Counted from the first letter of the stretch, positions 35,366-45,756 are shown. The stretch: DNA of 64,000 nucleotides from an uncultured Aquimarina sp. (GCF_947492965.1 NZ_CANLOZ010000004.1:186001-250000), one strand, 5' to 3'. The notes: generated by a model not told the origin, from the sequence alone. Numbers and translations: made by a program.

Positions 35366-37216
35366 TTATAAGTTTAGAATCATGTCAATTAGAACATTAT
35401 TGCTTGGAATTTCCAGTTTTTTACGTAATCGATACCGTGCTTTTCGAACACCTTCTTGCGTTATATTTAGAATGGTGGCAATTTCTTTAGAGGATAGGTT
35501 CATTTTAAGCAGGGCCATAAGACGTAATTCATTGGTGGTAACATTAGGGTACTGGTTTTTAATTTTGCTGTAGAAATCTTTATGAATTTGTTCAAAATGT
35601 TTTTTGAAGTGATCCCAGTGATGATCATCTTTAAAATCGAAGTTTATAATCTGAAGTACTTTTTGATAATTGTATTGTGCATTTTGATCTTCAGCAAATC
35701 TCATTACTTCTATCTCTTCTTTTAAGTGTTCTAAAACTTTATTCTTTTTTACAAGACGAAGAGAGTTGGTGGTTAGCTCCTTGTTCTTAGTATCTAATTC
35801 TTTGCTTAATAATGCTTTTTCGAGACAACTAAGTTTAAATTTTTTTCTAAAAAAGAATACGAAAATTCCAAGTGTCAAGACTCCAATTCCAAAACTCAAG
35901 GTCAATAATAGATTTTGGGATTTTGCATATTCATTTTCTTTCTCTAATTCATGAATTTTAAGTTCCTTTTTGTTTGTTTGAAATTGAGTTTCTAGTACTC
36001 TAGCTTGCGCCTTTTTTTCTATGGAATCTAACGAGTCCTTAATTTTTGATAAGTTTTTGTAGTATTGATAAGCAGCTACACTATTGTTCGATTTTTCTGC
36101 TAATAATGCTAGCGTTTTATTTGCTTCTTTTTCAGCGTTGAGGTCTAAAGCGCTCTTTGCAGATCGTAGTGATTTTTCTGCATAATAATTGGCAGAGTCT
36201 AGTTGATTTAGTTCTAATAATGATTTCGCAATATAATTTTGAGTGCTTGCTTTTTGAATATGATCCCCTTTACTACTGAAGTTTTGTAATGCTCGTTTTA
36301 GGTGTAGAAGTCCTTTGTTGTAACGTTTCATATGGTAATAAGTGTTACCAATATCCGATTCTATTAACGCAATCGTTTTTGGACTTTCTATTCTAAATGA
36401 TAAAGATTTTTGGAGGTAACTTAATGCTTTAGTATGATTACCCAAGCCATTATAACTAATTCCTATATTTCTTAGAGTTGCACTTAAATGGGTTTTGTTT
36501 CCAGTTTCTCTTATAACAGGTAGTGATTCCTCTAAGTATTTCAATGCTTTATCGTACTCTTCTTGTTTTATTAATATATTGCTAATCTTAAAGTAGGTAC
36601 GGGCGACACCTGACTTATTTTTTAATTTTTCATATAGTTGATTTGCTTTTATATAATATTCTAACGCTTTCTTTTGGTATTTCATGAGACTGTATGAAAC
36701 CCCTGTATTTTCAATAGATTTTATATAAGAGATAGAATCATTTAATGATATGAATATGTTGCTAGCTGCGTTGAAGCTTTTAATAGCATCATAGTATTGG
36801 TTTAAATGATTATGAACTACACCAATTTGATGAAATGCAGAAGCTTGCCCCCAAGAATGACCTATTTCTTGGTTGATTTTCAAGGCTTTATCAAAATGAA
36901 CTAATGCAGAATCATATTCTTTTTGATAATAATATACTACCCCAAGACAGTTGTAAGAACCGGCCATCCCTCGCGGTTTGTTAATATTTTGGGCGATTTT
37001 TAAAGCTGCTCTAATTTGTTTTTTAGCTAATAATGAATTCGAAGTAGCGTATTGTATTCCAATATCATTAAAGGCTTTGATTAAAGTGGTGTCGGGAGTG
37101 TTTTTATTCTTTGTTATTCGATATAGGCTATCTACTATTTTTTGATTTTGTGCTGAAGCATTAGTATAAACTAATATCACTAAACAGAGTATGCTTCTTG
37201 CACCAAAAAACTTCAT
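35366..37216 (-). CDS. TPR protein with LuxR-type DNA-binding tail
   Basis: A 616-residue protein with a signal-like N-terminus (LCLVILVYTNASAQ). Tandem tetratricopeptide repeats span about 60-380, for example AFHQIGVVHNHLNQYYDAIKSFNAA and ATLRNIGISYNGLGNHTKALSYLQ. One membrane helix follows (about 434-455), then a coiled coil, then a C-terminal helix-turn-helix LMALLKMNLSSKEIATILNITQEGVRKARYRLRKKL. This is the Bacteroidota one-component design in which periplasmic TPRs read a signal and a cytoplasmic HTH binds DNA. The target is unknown. Confidence 0.9.
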   Translation of the reverse strand: MKFFGARSILCLVILVYTNASAQNQKIVDSLYRITKNKNTPDTTLIKAFNDIGIQYATSNSLLAKKQIRAALKIAQNINKPRGMAGSYNCLGVVYYYQKEYDSALVHFDKALKINQEIGHSWGQASAFHQIGVVHNHLNQYYDAIKSFNAASNIFISLNDSISYIKSIENTGVSYSLMKYQKKALEYYIKANQLYEKLKNKSGVARTYFKISNILIKQEEYDKALKYLEESLPVIRETGNKTHLSATLRNIGISYNGLGNHTKALSYLQKSLSFRIESPKTIALIESDIGNTYYHMKRYNKGLLHLKRALQNFSSKGDHIQKASTQNYIAKSLLELNQLDSANYYAEKSLRSAKSALDLNAEKEANKTLALLAEKSNNSVAAYQYYKNLSKIKDSLDSIEKKAQARVLETQFQTNKKELKIHELEKENEYAKSQNLLLTLSFGIGVLTLGIFVFFFRKKFKLSCLEKALLSKELDTKNKELTTNSLRLVKKNKVLEHLKEEIEVMRFAEDQNAQYNYQKVLQIINFDFKDDHHWDHFKKHFEQIHKDFYSKIKNQYPNVTTNELRLMALLKMNLSSKEIATILNITQEGVRKARYRLRKKLEIPSNNVLIDMILNL

Positions 37217-37571
37217 TATCTAGGGTATGGAGGTTAAAAGAGGGGCAAAAATAATTTATTGTTCAAAAACTTGATGGTCGTTAACACATAGGTAATGTAA
37301 TCTTAAAATTAAGATTCTTATTGAACACAGCTGTTGGCTTTTAGCTTAATTTGATATGATTAAAAAAGTAGATAGAAAAGAGTGCCTGGTAAATAGAATA
37401 CTAGTGTTGTGCATAACAGTTTTTAATAGTGGTTTGTTTTGAGGTCTTATTTTTTAATACATATGTGTTATATCATTTATAAACGCAAAACCTTAATTAG
37501 ATTAGGGGTAATATTACGGATTAAATAATTTTAATTAGATAATAACGTTATGATAACAAACTCCAATCGTC
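37217..37571. other. Intergenic region, 355 bp
   Basis: Lies between the divergent TPR regulator and ThuA genes. A 10-bp palindrome ATAACGTTAT sits at 37542..37551, about 20 bp before the ThuA start. No RNA gene or small reading frame was recognised. Confidence 0.5.
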
Positions 37572-38591
37572 ATGAAATTATATACTCTTTTTACAGCCTT
37601 ATTGTTGATATTAACTATGAACCTTTTTGCTCAGGAAAAGGTATTAGTGTTTACTAAAACTAATGGTTTTACACATCCCTCAATTGGTGCTGGAATTACA
37701 ATGATTCGAGATCTAGGAAATGATAATGGTTTGTGGACAACTGATGATACTGATAATGCAAATGCTTTTACAGATGCTAATCTGTCTCAATATGCAGCCG
37801 TTATTTGGTGCAATACGAGTGGTAATAATTTATTGAATGCTTCTCAACGGGAAGCTTTTGAAAATTTTATAGCCTCCGGTGGTGGTTTCCTAGGGATTCA
37901 CGCGGCTACTGATACATACAGAGATCGAAGCTGGCCTTTTTATAATGAGCTCGTTGGTGGTATTGTACAATCCGGCCCTAATCATACCAGTAATAATTTT
38001 AATGCAGATATGACTATTGTAAATTCCCATCCATCTGTAGATTTTATTGGAAACGCTGGTGATATTTGGAATAAATCGGAGGAATATTATTACTGGAAGA
38101 ATAATGGAGGGCAGCTGTTTAATGGTAATATAGATGTATTAATGGTTGAATCTACAGGTTCTAATGATTATGATGAGGCGAGACCCATTTCCTGGTATAA
38201 AGAATATGCAGGAGGAAGGTCTTTTTATACAGCTTTAGGGCACAATTCGAGTGATTATACAAACAATACAAATTTTATAAAGCATGTAGAGGAAGGTATT
38301 AAATATGTTATTGGCAATACGTTAAGTGTTGGTAATCCAGAGCAAAAAATACCCCTTCAGATTGCCCCAAACCCAGTTCAAGACGTTATGCGACTTTCTA
38401 CTTCAGGAATGCTTAGTTCTAAATCATTAATGATTTATAATGTAAATGGAAAGCTTGTTTATAAAAGTGAAATTCCTGCAGAAGTTTTATATACAGATAT
38501 TAACCTCGAAAAATTAGCTAGCGGTTTATATATAGGAAGTCTCATATCTAATAATGAACAAAGCACTTTTAAATTTGTAAAAAGGAATTAG
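37572..38591 (+). CDS. ThuA-domain protein secreted by T9SS
   Basis: A 339-residue secreted protein. It has a signal peptide ending MNLFAQ, then a ThuA domain (about 22-240: VLVFTKTNGFTHPSIGAGI, AVIWCNTSGN, GGGFLGIHAATDTY, and the ARPISWYKEYAGGRSFYTALGH motif). The C-terminal type A sorting domain (about 258-339: IAPNPVQDVMRLST, SLMIYNVNGKLVY, LASGLYIGSLI) ends KFVKRN. ThuA proteins have a glutamine-amidotransferase-like fold and occur in sugar metabolism. The tail targets it for secretion through the type IX system. It is convergent with the lipoprotein esterase. Confidence 0.93.
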   Translation: MKLYTLFTALLLILTMNLFAQEKVLVFTKTNGFTHPSIGAGITMIRDLGNDNGLWTTDDTDNANAFTDANLSQYAAVIWCNTSGNNLLNASQREAFENFIASGGGFLGIHAATDTYRDRSWPFYNELVGGIVQSGPNHTSNNFNADMTIVNSHPSVDFIGNAGDIWNKSEEYYYWKNNGGQLFNGNIDVLMVESTGSNDYDEARPISWYKEYAGGRSFYTALGHNSSDYTNNTNFIKHVEEGIKYVIGNTLSVGNPEQKIPLQIAPNPVQDVMRLSTSGMLSSKSLMIYNVNGKLVYKSEIPAEVLYTDINLEKLASGLYIGSLISNNEQSTFKFVKRN

Positions 38592-38608
38592 AATATCATC
38601 TAAATAAA

Positions 38609-39382
38609 TTAATTCCAGACCTCATTCTGTAACCATGGAATACTGGTTTTCAGGATGTCTTTGTATTCACAGGCTTTGATGTGAGTATTCCCTTCTGCCT
38701 CTACAAAGGTGATATTACACCCAAGTGCCTTTGCCTCTGTTATTCTTTTTCGAACTTTTTTGATAGGGAAGAATTTATCCTCAGTTCCTTGAATTACATA
38801 TATAGGAATCTCTAATTTCTCTTCTACTTTGCAGTTCGATCCCATTAAAATCATTGCCGAAAAGATATCTTTGTAATCGTTGGCATACTGCCAGCCAGCG
38901 ATGGCACCATTACTATATCCTACCAGTACTATTTTGTTTGGATCAATAGGCCAATTTTCTTTAGCTAAATCTATAAAATCTAAGATTCTTTTTTCCAGGT
39001 AATCCAATGTCCAGGTACGCCAAGCACCAGAAGGACTAAAAACAAAACCTCCTGCATCTTGCAAACCAGGAGTTACAAGGCAATTACTAAATTTTGTGTA
39101 GTTTTTACTGCCTACACCTCCATGGAGAACAATAAATAAAGGTACTTTTTCTCCTTCTTGAATTTCTGGAATTGTTAAATCATATTTCCATTCGGATTCT
39201 TTGTCGTTTACTTTTATAGTGCTAATAAGATTACCGGGTGATAAAGGGATTGCTTTAAAGGAAGTTGCATCGATACTACTAACGTAATTTGCTTTTCCTC
39301 TAGTATCCAGCCCACTTTTGCATGATGTGCAGTTAATAAAAACAATACAACAAAAAATGCAGTATAAGATTGAAGATTTCAT
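38609..39382 (-). CDS. Esterase-like alpha/beta-hydrolase lipoprotein
   Basis: A 257-residue hydrolase with a lipoprotein signal (Cys21 in NCTSC) and the alpha/beta fold. It shows FIVLHGGVG (oxyanion region), the nucleophile elbow GYSNGA with Ser157, Asp in the IQGTEDKFFPI segment, and His in AEGNTHIKACEY. It resembles feruloyl-esterase or PHB-depolymerase-like proteins, which cleave ester bonds of polymers; the substrate is not clear. It is convergent with the ThuA gene (17-bp gap), so the two are not cotranscribed. Confidence 0.88.
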   Translation of the reverse strand: MKSSILYCIFCCIVFINCTSCKSGLDTRGKANYVSSIDATSFKAIPLSPGNLISTIKVNDKESEWKYDLTIPEIQEGEKVPLFIVLHGGVGSKNYTKFSNCLVTPGLQDAGGFVFSPSGAWRTWTLDYLEKRILDFIDLAKENWPIDPNKIVLVGYSNGAIAGWQYANDYKDIFSAMILMGSNCKVEEKLEIPIYVIQGTEDKFFPIKKVRKRITEAKALGCNITFVEAEGNTHIKACEYKDILKTSIPWLQNEVWN

Positions 39383-39505
39383 AGTTTTTCTATAAATATA
39401 CTAACTATGTCGTTATTTTTTTAATCAATTAACGAGGTCTTTATAAAATAATACAGGAAGTTGAAAATTATATCAAATAGGATTTCGGAGGTTGTAATTT
39501 AATTT

Positions 39506-39513
39506 TATTTTTG
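39506..39513 (+). promoter_or_regulatory. Promoter element abutting the guaA start
   Basis: TATTTTTG fits the TAnnTTTG -7 box and ends only 3 bp before the ATG at 39517. Transcription starting a few bases further on would give a leaderless or nearly leaderless message. The -33 element is weak. Confidence 0.5.
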
Positions 39514-39516
39514 CCT

Positions 39517-41049
39517 ATGCAAAATAACGTACTCATTTTAGATTTCGGATCACAGTATACTCAACTAATTGCTAGAAGAGTTAGAGAACTAAATATTTAT
39601 TGTGAAATCCACCCGTATAATAAATTACCAGAAAATTTATCAGATTTTAAAGCAGTAGTCCTTTCAGGATCTCCCTTTTCGGTAAGAGGAGAAGATGCTC
39701 CACATCCCGATTTATCGGAGATAAGAGGAAAGAAACCTTTATTAGCAGTGTGCTATGGAGCTCAGTACTTAGCTCATTTTAGTGGAGGAGAAGTAGCACC
39801 TTCTAATACACGAGAATATGGAAGAGCTAACTTGTCATTCATTAAGGATGGAGAGGAATTTTTTAACGGAATTTCAGTAGGGTCGCAAGTATGGATGAGT
39901 CATAGTGATACTATAAAATCATTACCTACAGGGGCTGTTTTGTTAGCGAGTACAGGAGATGTAGCTAATGCGGCTTATAAAATTGAAAATGAAGAAACTT
40001 ATGCTATTCAGTTCCATCCAGAAGTATATCATTCCACTGATGGTAAACAGTTATTAGATAATTTTCTGATAGGGATTGCAAAAATTCAACCAGATTGGAC
40101 ACCCAACTCGTTCGTAGATACAACAGTAAACGAATTAAAAGAGAAATTAGGGGATGATAAGGTAGTTCTCGGATTAAGTGGTGGAGTAGACTCTACGGTT
40201 GCTGCTGTATTATTGCATAAAGCTATCGGAAGTAATCTTCACTGTATTTTTGTAAATAACGGTCTACTTCGTAAAAATGAGTTTGCGTCTGTATTGCAAC
40301 AATACGAAGGAATGGGGCTAAATGTTAAAGGAGTAGATGCTTCGGCACGTTTTTTGGAAGCTCTAGCAGGTGAAAGTGATCCAGAAGGAAAACGAAAAAT
40401 AATAGGAAGAGTTTTTATTGAAGTATTTGATGATGAAGCAAACCAGATAGAAGATGCTAAGTGGTTGGCACAAGGGACGATTTACCCAGATGTTATAGAG
40501 TCTGTATCTGTTAATGGAGGACCATCAGCAACGATTAAATCTCATCATAATGTTGGAGGATTGCCAGATTTTATGAAACTAAAAGTTGTAGAGCCTCTAA
40601 AAATGTTGTTTAAAGATGAAGTAAGAAGAGTGGGAGGTTCTATGGGACTTGATCCAGAACTCCTAGGACGACATCCATTTCCTGGACCTGGATTAGCAAT
40701 TAGAATATTAGGAGACATAACTCCAGAAAAAGTTAGTATTTTGCAAGAAGTTGATGCTATTTTTATAAATGGTTTAAAAGAAAACGGACTTTATGATAAA
40801 GTTTGGCAAGCTGGAGCAATTTTATTGCCAGTACAGAGTGTTGGAGTAATGGGAGATGAAAGAACATATGAAAAATGTGTGGCACTTAGAGCCGTAGAAA
40901 GTACAGATGGTATGACTGCAGATTGGGTTAATTTGCCCTATGAGTTTTTGCAAAAAACCTCAAATGAGATAATAAATAAGGTAAAAGGCGTTAATAGAGT
41001 AGTATATGATATTAGCTCTAAACCGCCAGCGACTATCGAGTGGGAGTAA
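39517..41049 (+). CDS. guaA: GMP synthase (glutamine-hydrolysing)
   Basis: A 510-residue enzyme converting XMP to GMP with glutamine and ATP. The amidotransferase domain has the catalytic Cys79 (VCYGAQY) with [10 protein letters not shown]. The ATP-pyrophosphatase domain has LSGGVDST, and the C-terminal dimer domain ends in [10 protein letters not shown] use ATG 39517; a TTG at 39511 is in frame but lies inside a TATTTTTG promoter element, which would leave little or no leader. It is followed after 44 bp by the LysM receptor gene, a common flavobacterial pair. Confidence 0.97.
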   Translation: MQNNVLILDFGSQYTQLIARRVRELNIYCEIHPYNKLPENLSDFKAVVLSGSPFSVRGEDAPHPDLSEIRGKKPLLAVCYGAQYLAHFSGGEVAPSNTREYGRANLSFIKDGEEFFNGISVGSQVWMSHSDTIKSLPTGAVLLASTGDVANAAYKIENEETYAIQFHPEVYHSTDGKQLLDNFLIGIAKIQPDWTPNSFVDTTVNELKEKLGDDKVVLGLSGGVDSTVAAVLLHKAIGSNLHCIFVNNGLLRKNEFASVLQQYEGMGLNVKGVDASARFLEALAGESDPEGKRKIIGRVFIEVFDDEANQIEDAKWLAQGTIYPDVIESVSVNGGPSATIKSHHNVGGLPDFMKLKVVEPLKMLFKDEVRRVGGSMGLDPELLGRHPFPGPGLAIRILGDITPEKVSILQEVDAIFINGLKENGLYDKVWQAGAILLPVQSVGVMGDERTYEKCVALRAVESTDGMTADWVNLPYEFLQKTSNEIINKVKGVNRVVYDISSKPPATIEWE

Positions 41050-41093
41050 TATAATAGATCCTTTGGGGATTAGGTTCATTAAAAATAAATCGA

Positions 41094-43277
41094 ATGAAAA
41101 AAGTATTGTTGTTCTTTTTTATGATTTTTATAACCACTGTTGGTTTTTCTCAACAGTATAAAAGTCACAAAGTTGTTCAAGGAGAAAATGTATATAGAAT
41201 TGCAAAAAGATATAATACAACTCCAGAAGCAATTTATAAGATAAACCCAACTGCAAAAGAGGGTATTAAAGAAGGACAAATTCTAGCAATTCCAGTTGTT
41301 GACGATCAGGAATATCAGATTCATATTGTTGGTGAAGGAGATACAGTATTTAATTTATCCCAAAAATATAACACAACTCAAGAAGCTATTTATAATTTGA
41401 ATCCAGATGCAGTAAACGGGATTAATCTAGGTCAAATTCTAAGAGTTGCTGTTTTAAAGAAAAAAGAGGATACAGAAACTTCAACTGAAGTAAGTGATCC
41501 TGTTTTAGATAGCATACAACCTTTAGAAGAGATAAAACAAATAATTAGATTTAAAACTCATAAGGTTAGAAGAAAAGAAACCTTATTTGGTATTGCTCAG
41601 AAATACGATATTACTATAGATGATATTAAAAAGCATAATAAGCGATTGTATTCAGAGCAAATTCGTAAAAGAGATAAACTAAGAATTCCTGTGTTTGCAG
41701 AACAAACTACGGTTTCTAGAGAAATTCCAAAAGATAGTTTAGGTTCTAGAGTTTCTACGACTACTAAATATATTGTTAAGCCCAAAGATACACGATATAG
41801 TATAGCAAGAAGACATGGTATTACTGTTGGTGAGCTAAATCAGCTAAATCCCGAAATGGATCCAAATTTTCCTATTGGAATGGAAATTTTAGTTCCTACT
41901 ACGATATTTGTACCTTTAGGAGAGGTTATTGACGAGGATAAATTTGAATTGTATGAAGTAAAGCCTAAAGAAGGATTTTATAGTGTTCTAAGACGAGCAC
42001 AAATTTCTTCGGATTCTCTGTTTAGTTTAAATCCTTATGCAAGGGATGGTCTAAAAATAGGAATGGTTTTAACATTACCTAAAAAAGATACTGCAGATTC
42101 ATTAGCGATAGATTTTCCAGAGAAAAAAATTGTTCCATTGGAGAATATGTTGTCTAACTTTAAGGCTAAAAAGATTGCTATAATGCTACCTTTTGGACTG
42201 GATACCTTAGATCTGGAAGCAAGACAACAGACGGAGGATTTCTTGAAAACCAGAGATGCTAGAGGAACCAGAGTTGCCTTGGACTTTTATAAAGGGGTAC
42301 AAATGGCCATAGATTCTGCTAAAACGAAAGGTCTAAGTATTGATGCAACAGTGTATGATACGCAAAGAAATAAGAATACTGTGCATATCAAACGATTGAT
42401 TGATCAAAATAACTTCGATGAATTAGATGTTGTAATAGGACCATTATATCAAGCAAATGTAGAAGCGGTAGCTGCTGAGTTAAAAAAGTATGAAACACCT
42501 GTTATCTCTCCTATTTCCAATAGAGAATCAAAATTATACAGTAATTTCTTTCAAACTATTCCGACAGATGTAATGCTTCAGGATAAAATGATAAATTATG
42601 TAGCCAAAGATTCTACTGATAAGAATATTGTTATTATCGTGCAGCAAGGAAAGAAGAAAGGAGAATCAATGAAGCCTAAGCATCAAGAAATCAAGGACAA
42701 ATTAGTAGCCAAGTTTCCAGATGCAAAAATAGCTAGAATAGAGGAAGGTAATTATGTGTATGAAGTGCATCTAAATAAAGCATTAGCCAAAAATAAACCA
42801 AATTGGGTTTTTATTGAATCTGATGATGTAGCTATGATTAGTAATGTTACAACTTTATTAAATGCAAAAGTAGAAAGTCATAAGGTTACATTATTCACAA
42901 CAGATAAAAATAATGCTTTTGATGATGATAGTGTAAAGAATGAATATTTATCAAATTTACATTTACATTATCCTTCTATTGATAAGGAATATGATAATTA
43001 CGATGAGACATCAATGACTCCTTTCGTAGCTAGGTATAAGAAAGAATTCGGAACTATTCCTAGTAAATATACCGTACGCGGTTTTGATATTACGTATGAT
43101 ATTTTGATGCGATTGGGATCTGCGGATGATTTATATCACGCAGCTACTTTTGAAGGAACTACGGAGTATGTTGAAAATAAATTTAATTATGCGAAAAAGC
43201 TTTTAGGAGGTTATTATAATAAGGCTTCTTACATCATTAAATTTGATGATGAATTAAAATTAACGGTTATCGAATAA
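41094..43277 (+). CDS. LysM-repeat protein with ABC-type receptor domain
   Basis: A 727-residue secreted protein with a signal peptide ending TTVGFSQ. At least four LysM repeats occupy about 22-255 (YKSHKVVQGENVYRIAKRYNT, YQIHIVGEGDTVFNLSQKYNT, KTHKVRRKETLFGIAQKYD and KYIVKPKDTRYSIARRHGI), with a probable fifth near 275-320. The C-terminal domain (about 355-727: KIAIMLPFGL, VVIGPLYQANVEAVAAEL) is a periplasmic binding protein-like ligand domain. LysM domains bind peptidoglycan, so the protein is probably cell-wall-associated and senses or binds a ligand. It follows guaA on the same strand. Confidence 0.92.
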   Translation: MKKVLLFFFMIFITTVGFSQQYKSHKVVQGENVYRIAKRYNTTPEAIYKINPTAKEGIKEGQILAIPVVDDQEYQIHIVGEGDTVFNLSQKYNTTQEAIYNLNPDAVNGINLGQILRVAVLKKKEDTETSTEVSDPVLDSIQPLEEIKQIIRFKTHKVRRKETLFGIAQKYDITIDDIKKHNKRLYSEQIRKRDKLRIPVFAEQTTVSREIPKDSLGSRVSTTTKYIVKPKDTRYSIARRHGITVGELNQLNPEMDPNFPIGMEILVPTTIFVPLGEVIDEDKFELYEVKPKEGFYSVLRRAQISSDSLFSLNPYARDGLKIGMVLTLPKKDTADSLAIDFPEKKIVPLENMLSNFKAKKIAIMLPFGLDTLDLEARQQTEDFLKTRDARGTRVALDFYKGVQMAIDSAKTKGLSIDATVYDTQRNKNTVHIKRLIDQNNFDELDVVIGPLYQANVEAVAAELKKYETPVISPISNRESKLYSNFFQTIPTDVMLQDKMINYVAKDSTDKNIVIIVQQGKKKGESMKPKHQEIKDKLVAKFPDAKIARIEEGNYVYEVHLNKALAKNKPNWVFIESDDVAMISNVTTLLNAKVESHKVTLFTTDKNNAFDDDSVKNEYLSNLHLHYPSIDKEYDNYDETSMTPFVARYKKEFGTIPSKYTVRGFDITYDILMRLGSADDLYHAATFEGTTEYVENKFNYAKKLLGGYYNKASYIIKFDDELKLTVIE

Positions 43278-43638
43278 AAATTATTTGATCAATAATTAAT
43301 TTTCTAGAGGTTTTTAGAATCATTTTTTTTATTTTTAGATGCTATTTACAAAGTATTGTTAAAACGTAGATGATACTTTGCACCTAAACTTTGATTAAAC
43401 TTACAGTTAATTTTAGTCGTGGTACGGAAATTGATATAGTGATTATGGCAATTTTGATAAATCAAAGTTTACACAAAATTTAGATAAATTGTTTCAATTG
43501 GGATAGATATAAGATTTTATATCTGAAAACAAATAAGAATCTATTTAAACATACATATGCAATACTTAGCCCCGTATTGTATTTTTGGGTGTTTTTGTGG
43601 AAAAATAACAACTTTAGCCGGGCATAATTATTGCAATT
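43278..43638. other. Intergenic region, 361 bp, with promoter-like elements
   Basis: Contains a TACTTTGCAC element (near 43375) with an upstream TTG, a TGG-TACG...TTG stretch at 43420..43435 that partly resembles a sigma-54 promoter (GG then 10 bp, but GA instead of GC), and a further CAACTTTAG box about 30 bp before the next gene. No reading frame or hairpin stands out. A long leader for the DUF922 gene is possible. Confidence 0.5.
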
Positions 43639-44172
43639 ATGGGTAAATTTTTTACTATTCTCTTAGTTTTATTTTTTGCTAGTCATGGATATGTAGAGCG
43701 TTTTTCTTATGCGGAAAAAAGTAAGTTGGAATGGTCGGATTTTAGGGGAGAACCTAAAATGAACAGTAGTTTTGATGCTAGTGTAAATACCGGAATAACT
43801 TATCAATGGTCTATAAGTAAGGATTATGGGAAGATTGAATTAAAATATGAAGTGGACAGTTTCTGTTATCCATCATTATCATGGGTAAAGAGAGGGCAGT
43901 TAACTAAATACTTACTAGAGCATGAACAACTGCATTTTGATATTTCGGAGTTGCATGCCAGAATTATGCGCAAAAAATTAAAGGAATATAAGCCTGGAAA
44001 GAATGTTCGTAAAGATTTAAATAAAATGTACAAAAGAGTCGAGCGTATGAGGATTAATATGCAAGAACTCTATGATATCGAAACCGAACATTCTAAAAAT
44101 AAAGTGAATCAAGAAAAATGGGAAAAGAAGGTTAAAAACCTAATGTGGTATTATAGAGCTTATTCTAAATAA
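43639..44172 (+). CDS. DUF922 secreted putative zinc peptidase
   Basis: A 177-residue protein with a short N-terminal hydrophobic segment (FTILLVLFFASHGYV), likely a signal or anchor. It has the DUF922 features: YAEKSKLEWSDFRGEP, then FDASVNTGITYQW, and LEHEQLHFDISELHARIMRKKL. The HEQLHFDI element looks like an HExxH zinc-protease motif variant (HEQLH). Activity is not established here. It lies 21 bp before the DUF3820 gene on the same strand. Confidence 0.9.
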   Translation: MGKFFTILLVLFFASHGYVERFSYAEKSKLEWSDFRGEPKMNSSFDASVNTGITYQWSISKDYGKIELKYEVDSFCYPSLSWVKRGQLTKYLLEHEQLHFDISELHARIMRKKLKEYKPGKNVRKDLNKMYKRVERMRINMQELYDIETEHSKNKVNQEKWEKKVKNLMWYYRAYSK

Positions 44173-44193
44173 ATATCCGATGTTATCTCTTTA

Positions 44194-44418
44194 ATGAATT
44201 CTCAAACTCAAAAAGACTTTTTAATTAAACTGGCGCATACCAAAATGCCTTTTGGTAAATATAAAGATCGATATCTCATTGATTTGCCAGAATACTACAT
44301 CGTTTGGTATCATAATAAAGGATTCCCTAAAGGAACACTGGGAGCGCAAATGCAAACAGTTTATGAATTGAAGCTAAATGGACTCGAATACCTAGTCAGA
44401 AACATTCAAAAAATGTGA
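44194..44418 (+). CDS. DUF3820 protein
   Basis: A 74-residue protein matching DUF3820: MPFGKYKDRYLIDLPEYYIVWYHNKGFPKGTLGAQM, a compact domain seen alone or fused to nuclease and ligase-type proteins. Function is unknown, and a nucleic-acid-binding role is suspected from those fusions. It probably shares a transcript with the DUF922 gene, ending at the hairpin at 44465..44495. Confidence 0.9.
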   Translation: MNSQTQKDFLIKLAHTKMPFGKYKDRYLIDLPEYYIVWYHNKGFPKGTLGAQMQTVYELKLNGLEYLVRNIQKM

Positions 44419-44464
44419 TTTTTGAAATTACAATAAGACATAATAACTTAATTGGTTGCAAAAA

Positions 44465-44495
44465 AAGGGACATATTTCTAAAAATACGTCCCTTC
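44465..44495. terminator. Bidirectional terminator between DUF3820 and lysA
   Basis: AAGGGAC-TATTT pairs with AAATA-GTCCCTT (one internal mismatch). A-rich on the left and T-rich on the right, it can serve both convergent genes. Confidence 0.8.
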
Positions 44496-44523
44496 CTTTT
44501 TGTTCTATAAAAAAAATCTAAGT

Positions 44524-45756
44524 TTATGAAGCAGGTTCTGTTACCTTTTCAAAAATATCAACATCAACTTGGTTTCTAGTTAAATCTTCAAAAGTCTCTC
44601 GCTTACGAATCAAATGTGCTTTGTTATTATGCCAAAGTACTTCTGCAGGTCTAAAACGAGAATTATAATTACTAGCCATAGAGAAGCAATAAGCTCCTGC
44701 GTTTTTAAAGGCAATAACATCTCCTTCGGTAATTTCTGGAATTCTCCTATTTGTTGCAAAAGTATCTGTCTCACAGATGTAACCTACTACAGAGTAAAAA
44801 CGCTCCTTTCCATCAGGGTTAGAGATATTTATGATTTCGTGATAAGAGTTATAAAACATCGGTCTGATTAAGTGATTAAAACCACTATCAATACCTGCAA
44901 AAACTGTTGAGGTTGTCTGCTTTACAACATTTACTTCAGCAAGAAAATAACCGGACTCACTTACCAGGAATTTACCAGGCTCAAAACCTAGTATTAATTC
45001 TTTTCCATACTCCTTACAGAAAGAATTAAAACGTTTGGTTAGTTTCTTACCAAACTCTTCTATATTAGTTTCGATATCACCTTCTTTGTAAGGTACTTTA
45101 AAACCACTTCCAAAATCTAAAAAATCCAGATTTTTAAAGTGCTTAGCAGTTTCAAATAAGATCTCGCTAGCATAAAGAAAAACGTCAATATCTAAAATAT
45201 CACTACCCGTATGCATGTGGATACCGTTAATATTCATGCCAGTATTCTCTACAATTCTTAGGATATGAGGAATTTGATGTATTGAAATTCCAAATTTACT
45301 ATCGATATGACCAACAGAAATTTTACTATTCCCACCTGCCATTACATGCGGATTAATACGAATGCAAACAGGTACATCTGGATGTTTCGTTCCGAATTGT
45401 TCTAAAATGGATAAGTTATCGATGTTAATCTGAACTCCCATCGAAGAAACTTGTTCAATTTCCTCTAAAGACACTCCGTTTGGAGTAAATATGATGTTAG
45501 CAGGAGCTACACCAGCTGCAAGCCCAAGTTTTACTTCTTGAATTGATACTGTGTCTAATCCAGCGCCTAACGAATTCATTAACTTTAGTATCGCAATATT
45601 AGATAACGCTTTGACTGCATAGTTAAGTTTCAAATGTTTCACCTGTTTAAAAGCATTAGTAAGACGCTCATACTGTGAAACAATTTTTTCGGAGTCATAC
45701 ACATATACTGGACTCCCAAACTCTTTTGCGATTGCTAATAAATTTGTGTTTTCCAT
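44524..45756 (-). CDS. lysA: Diaminopimelate decarboxylase
   Basis: A 410-residue PLP enzyme of alanine-racemase fold that decarboxylates meso-diaminopimelate to L-lysine. Lys49 in NYAVKAL forms the Schiff base. Other elements include NIIFTPNGVS, ICIRINPHVMAGG-SVGHIDSKFGIS, the HMHTGSDI segment and DFGSGFKVPY; near the end CETDTFA and the FSMASNYNSR segments complete the active site. It stands alone on the minus strand, with a terminator after it. Confidence 0.96.
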   Translation of the reverse strand: MENTNLLAIAKEFGSPVYVYDSEKIVSQYERLTNAFKQVKHLKLNYAVKALSNIAILKLMNSLGAGLDTVSIQEVKLGLAAGVAPANIIFTPNGVSLEEIEQVSSMGVQINIDNLSILEQFGTKHPDVPVCIRINPHVMAGGNSKISVGHIDSKFGISIHQIPHILRIVENTGMNINGIHMHTGSDILDIDVFLYASEILFETAKHFKNLDFLDFGSGFKVPYKEGDIETNIEEFGKKLTKRFNSFCKEYGKELILGFEPGKFLVSESGYFLAEVNVVKQTTSTVFAGIDSGFNHLIRPMFYNSYHEIINISNPDGKERFYSVVGYICETDTFATNRRIPEITEGDVIAFKNAGAYCFSMASNYNSRFRPAEVLWHNNKAHLIRKRETFEDLTRNQVDVDIFEKVTEPAS

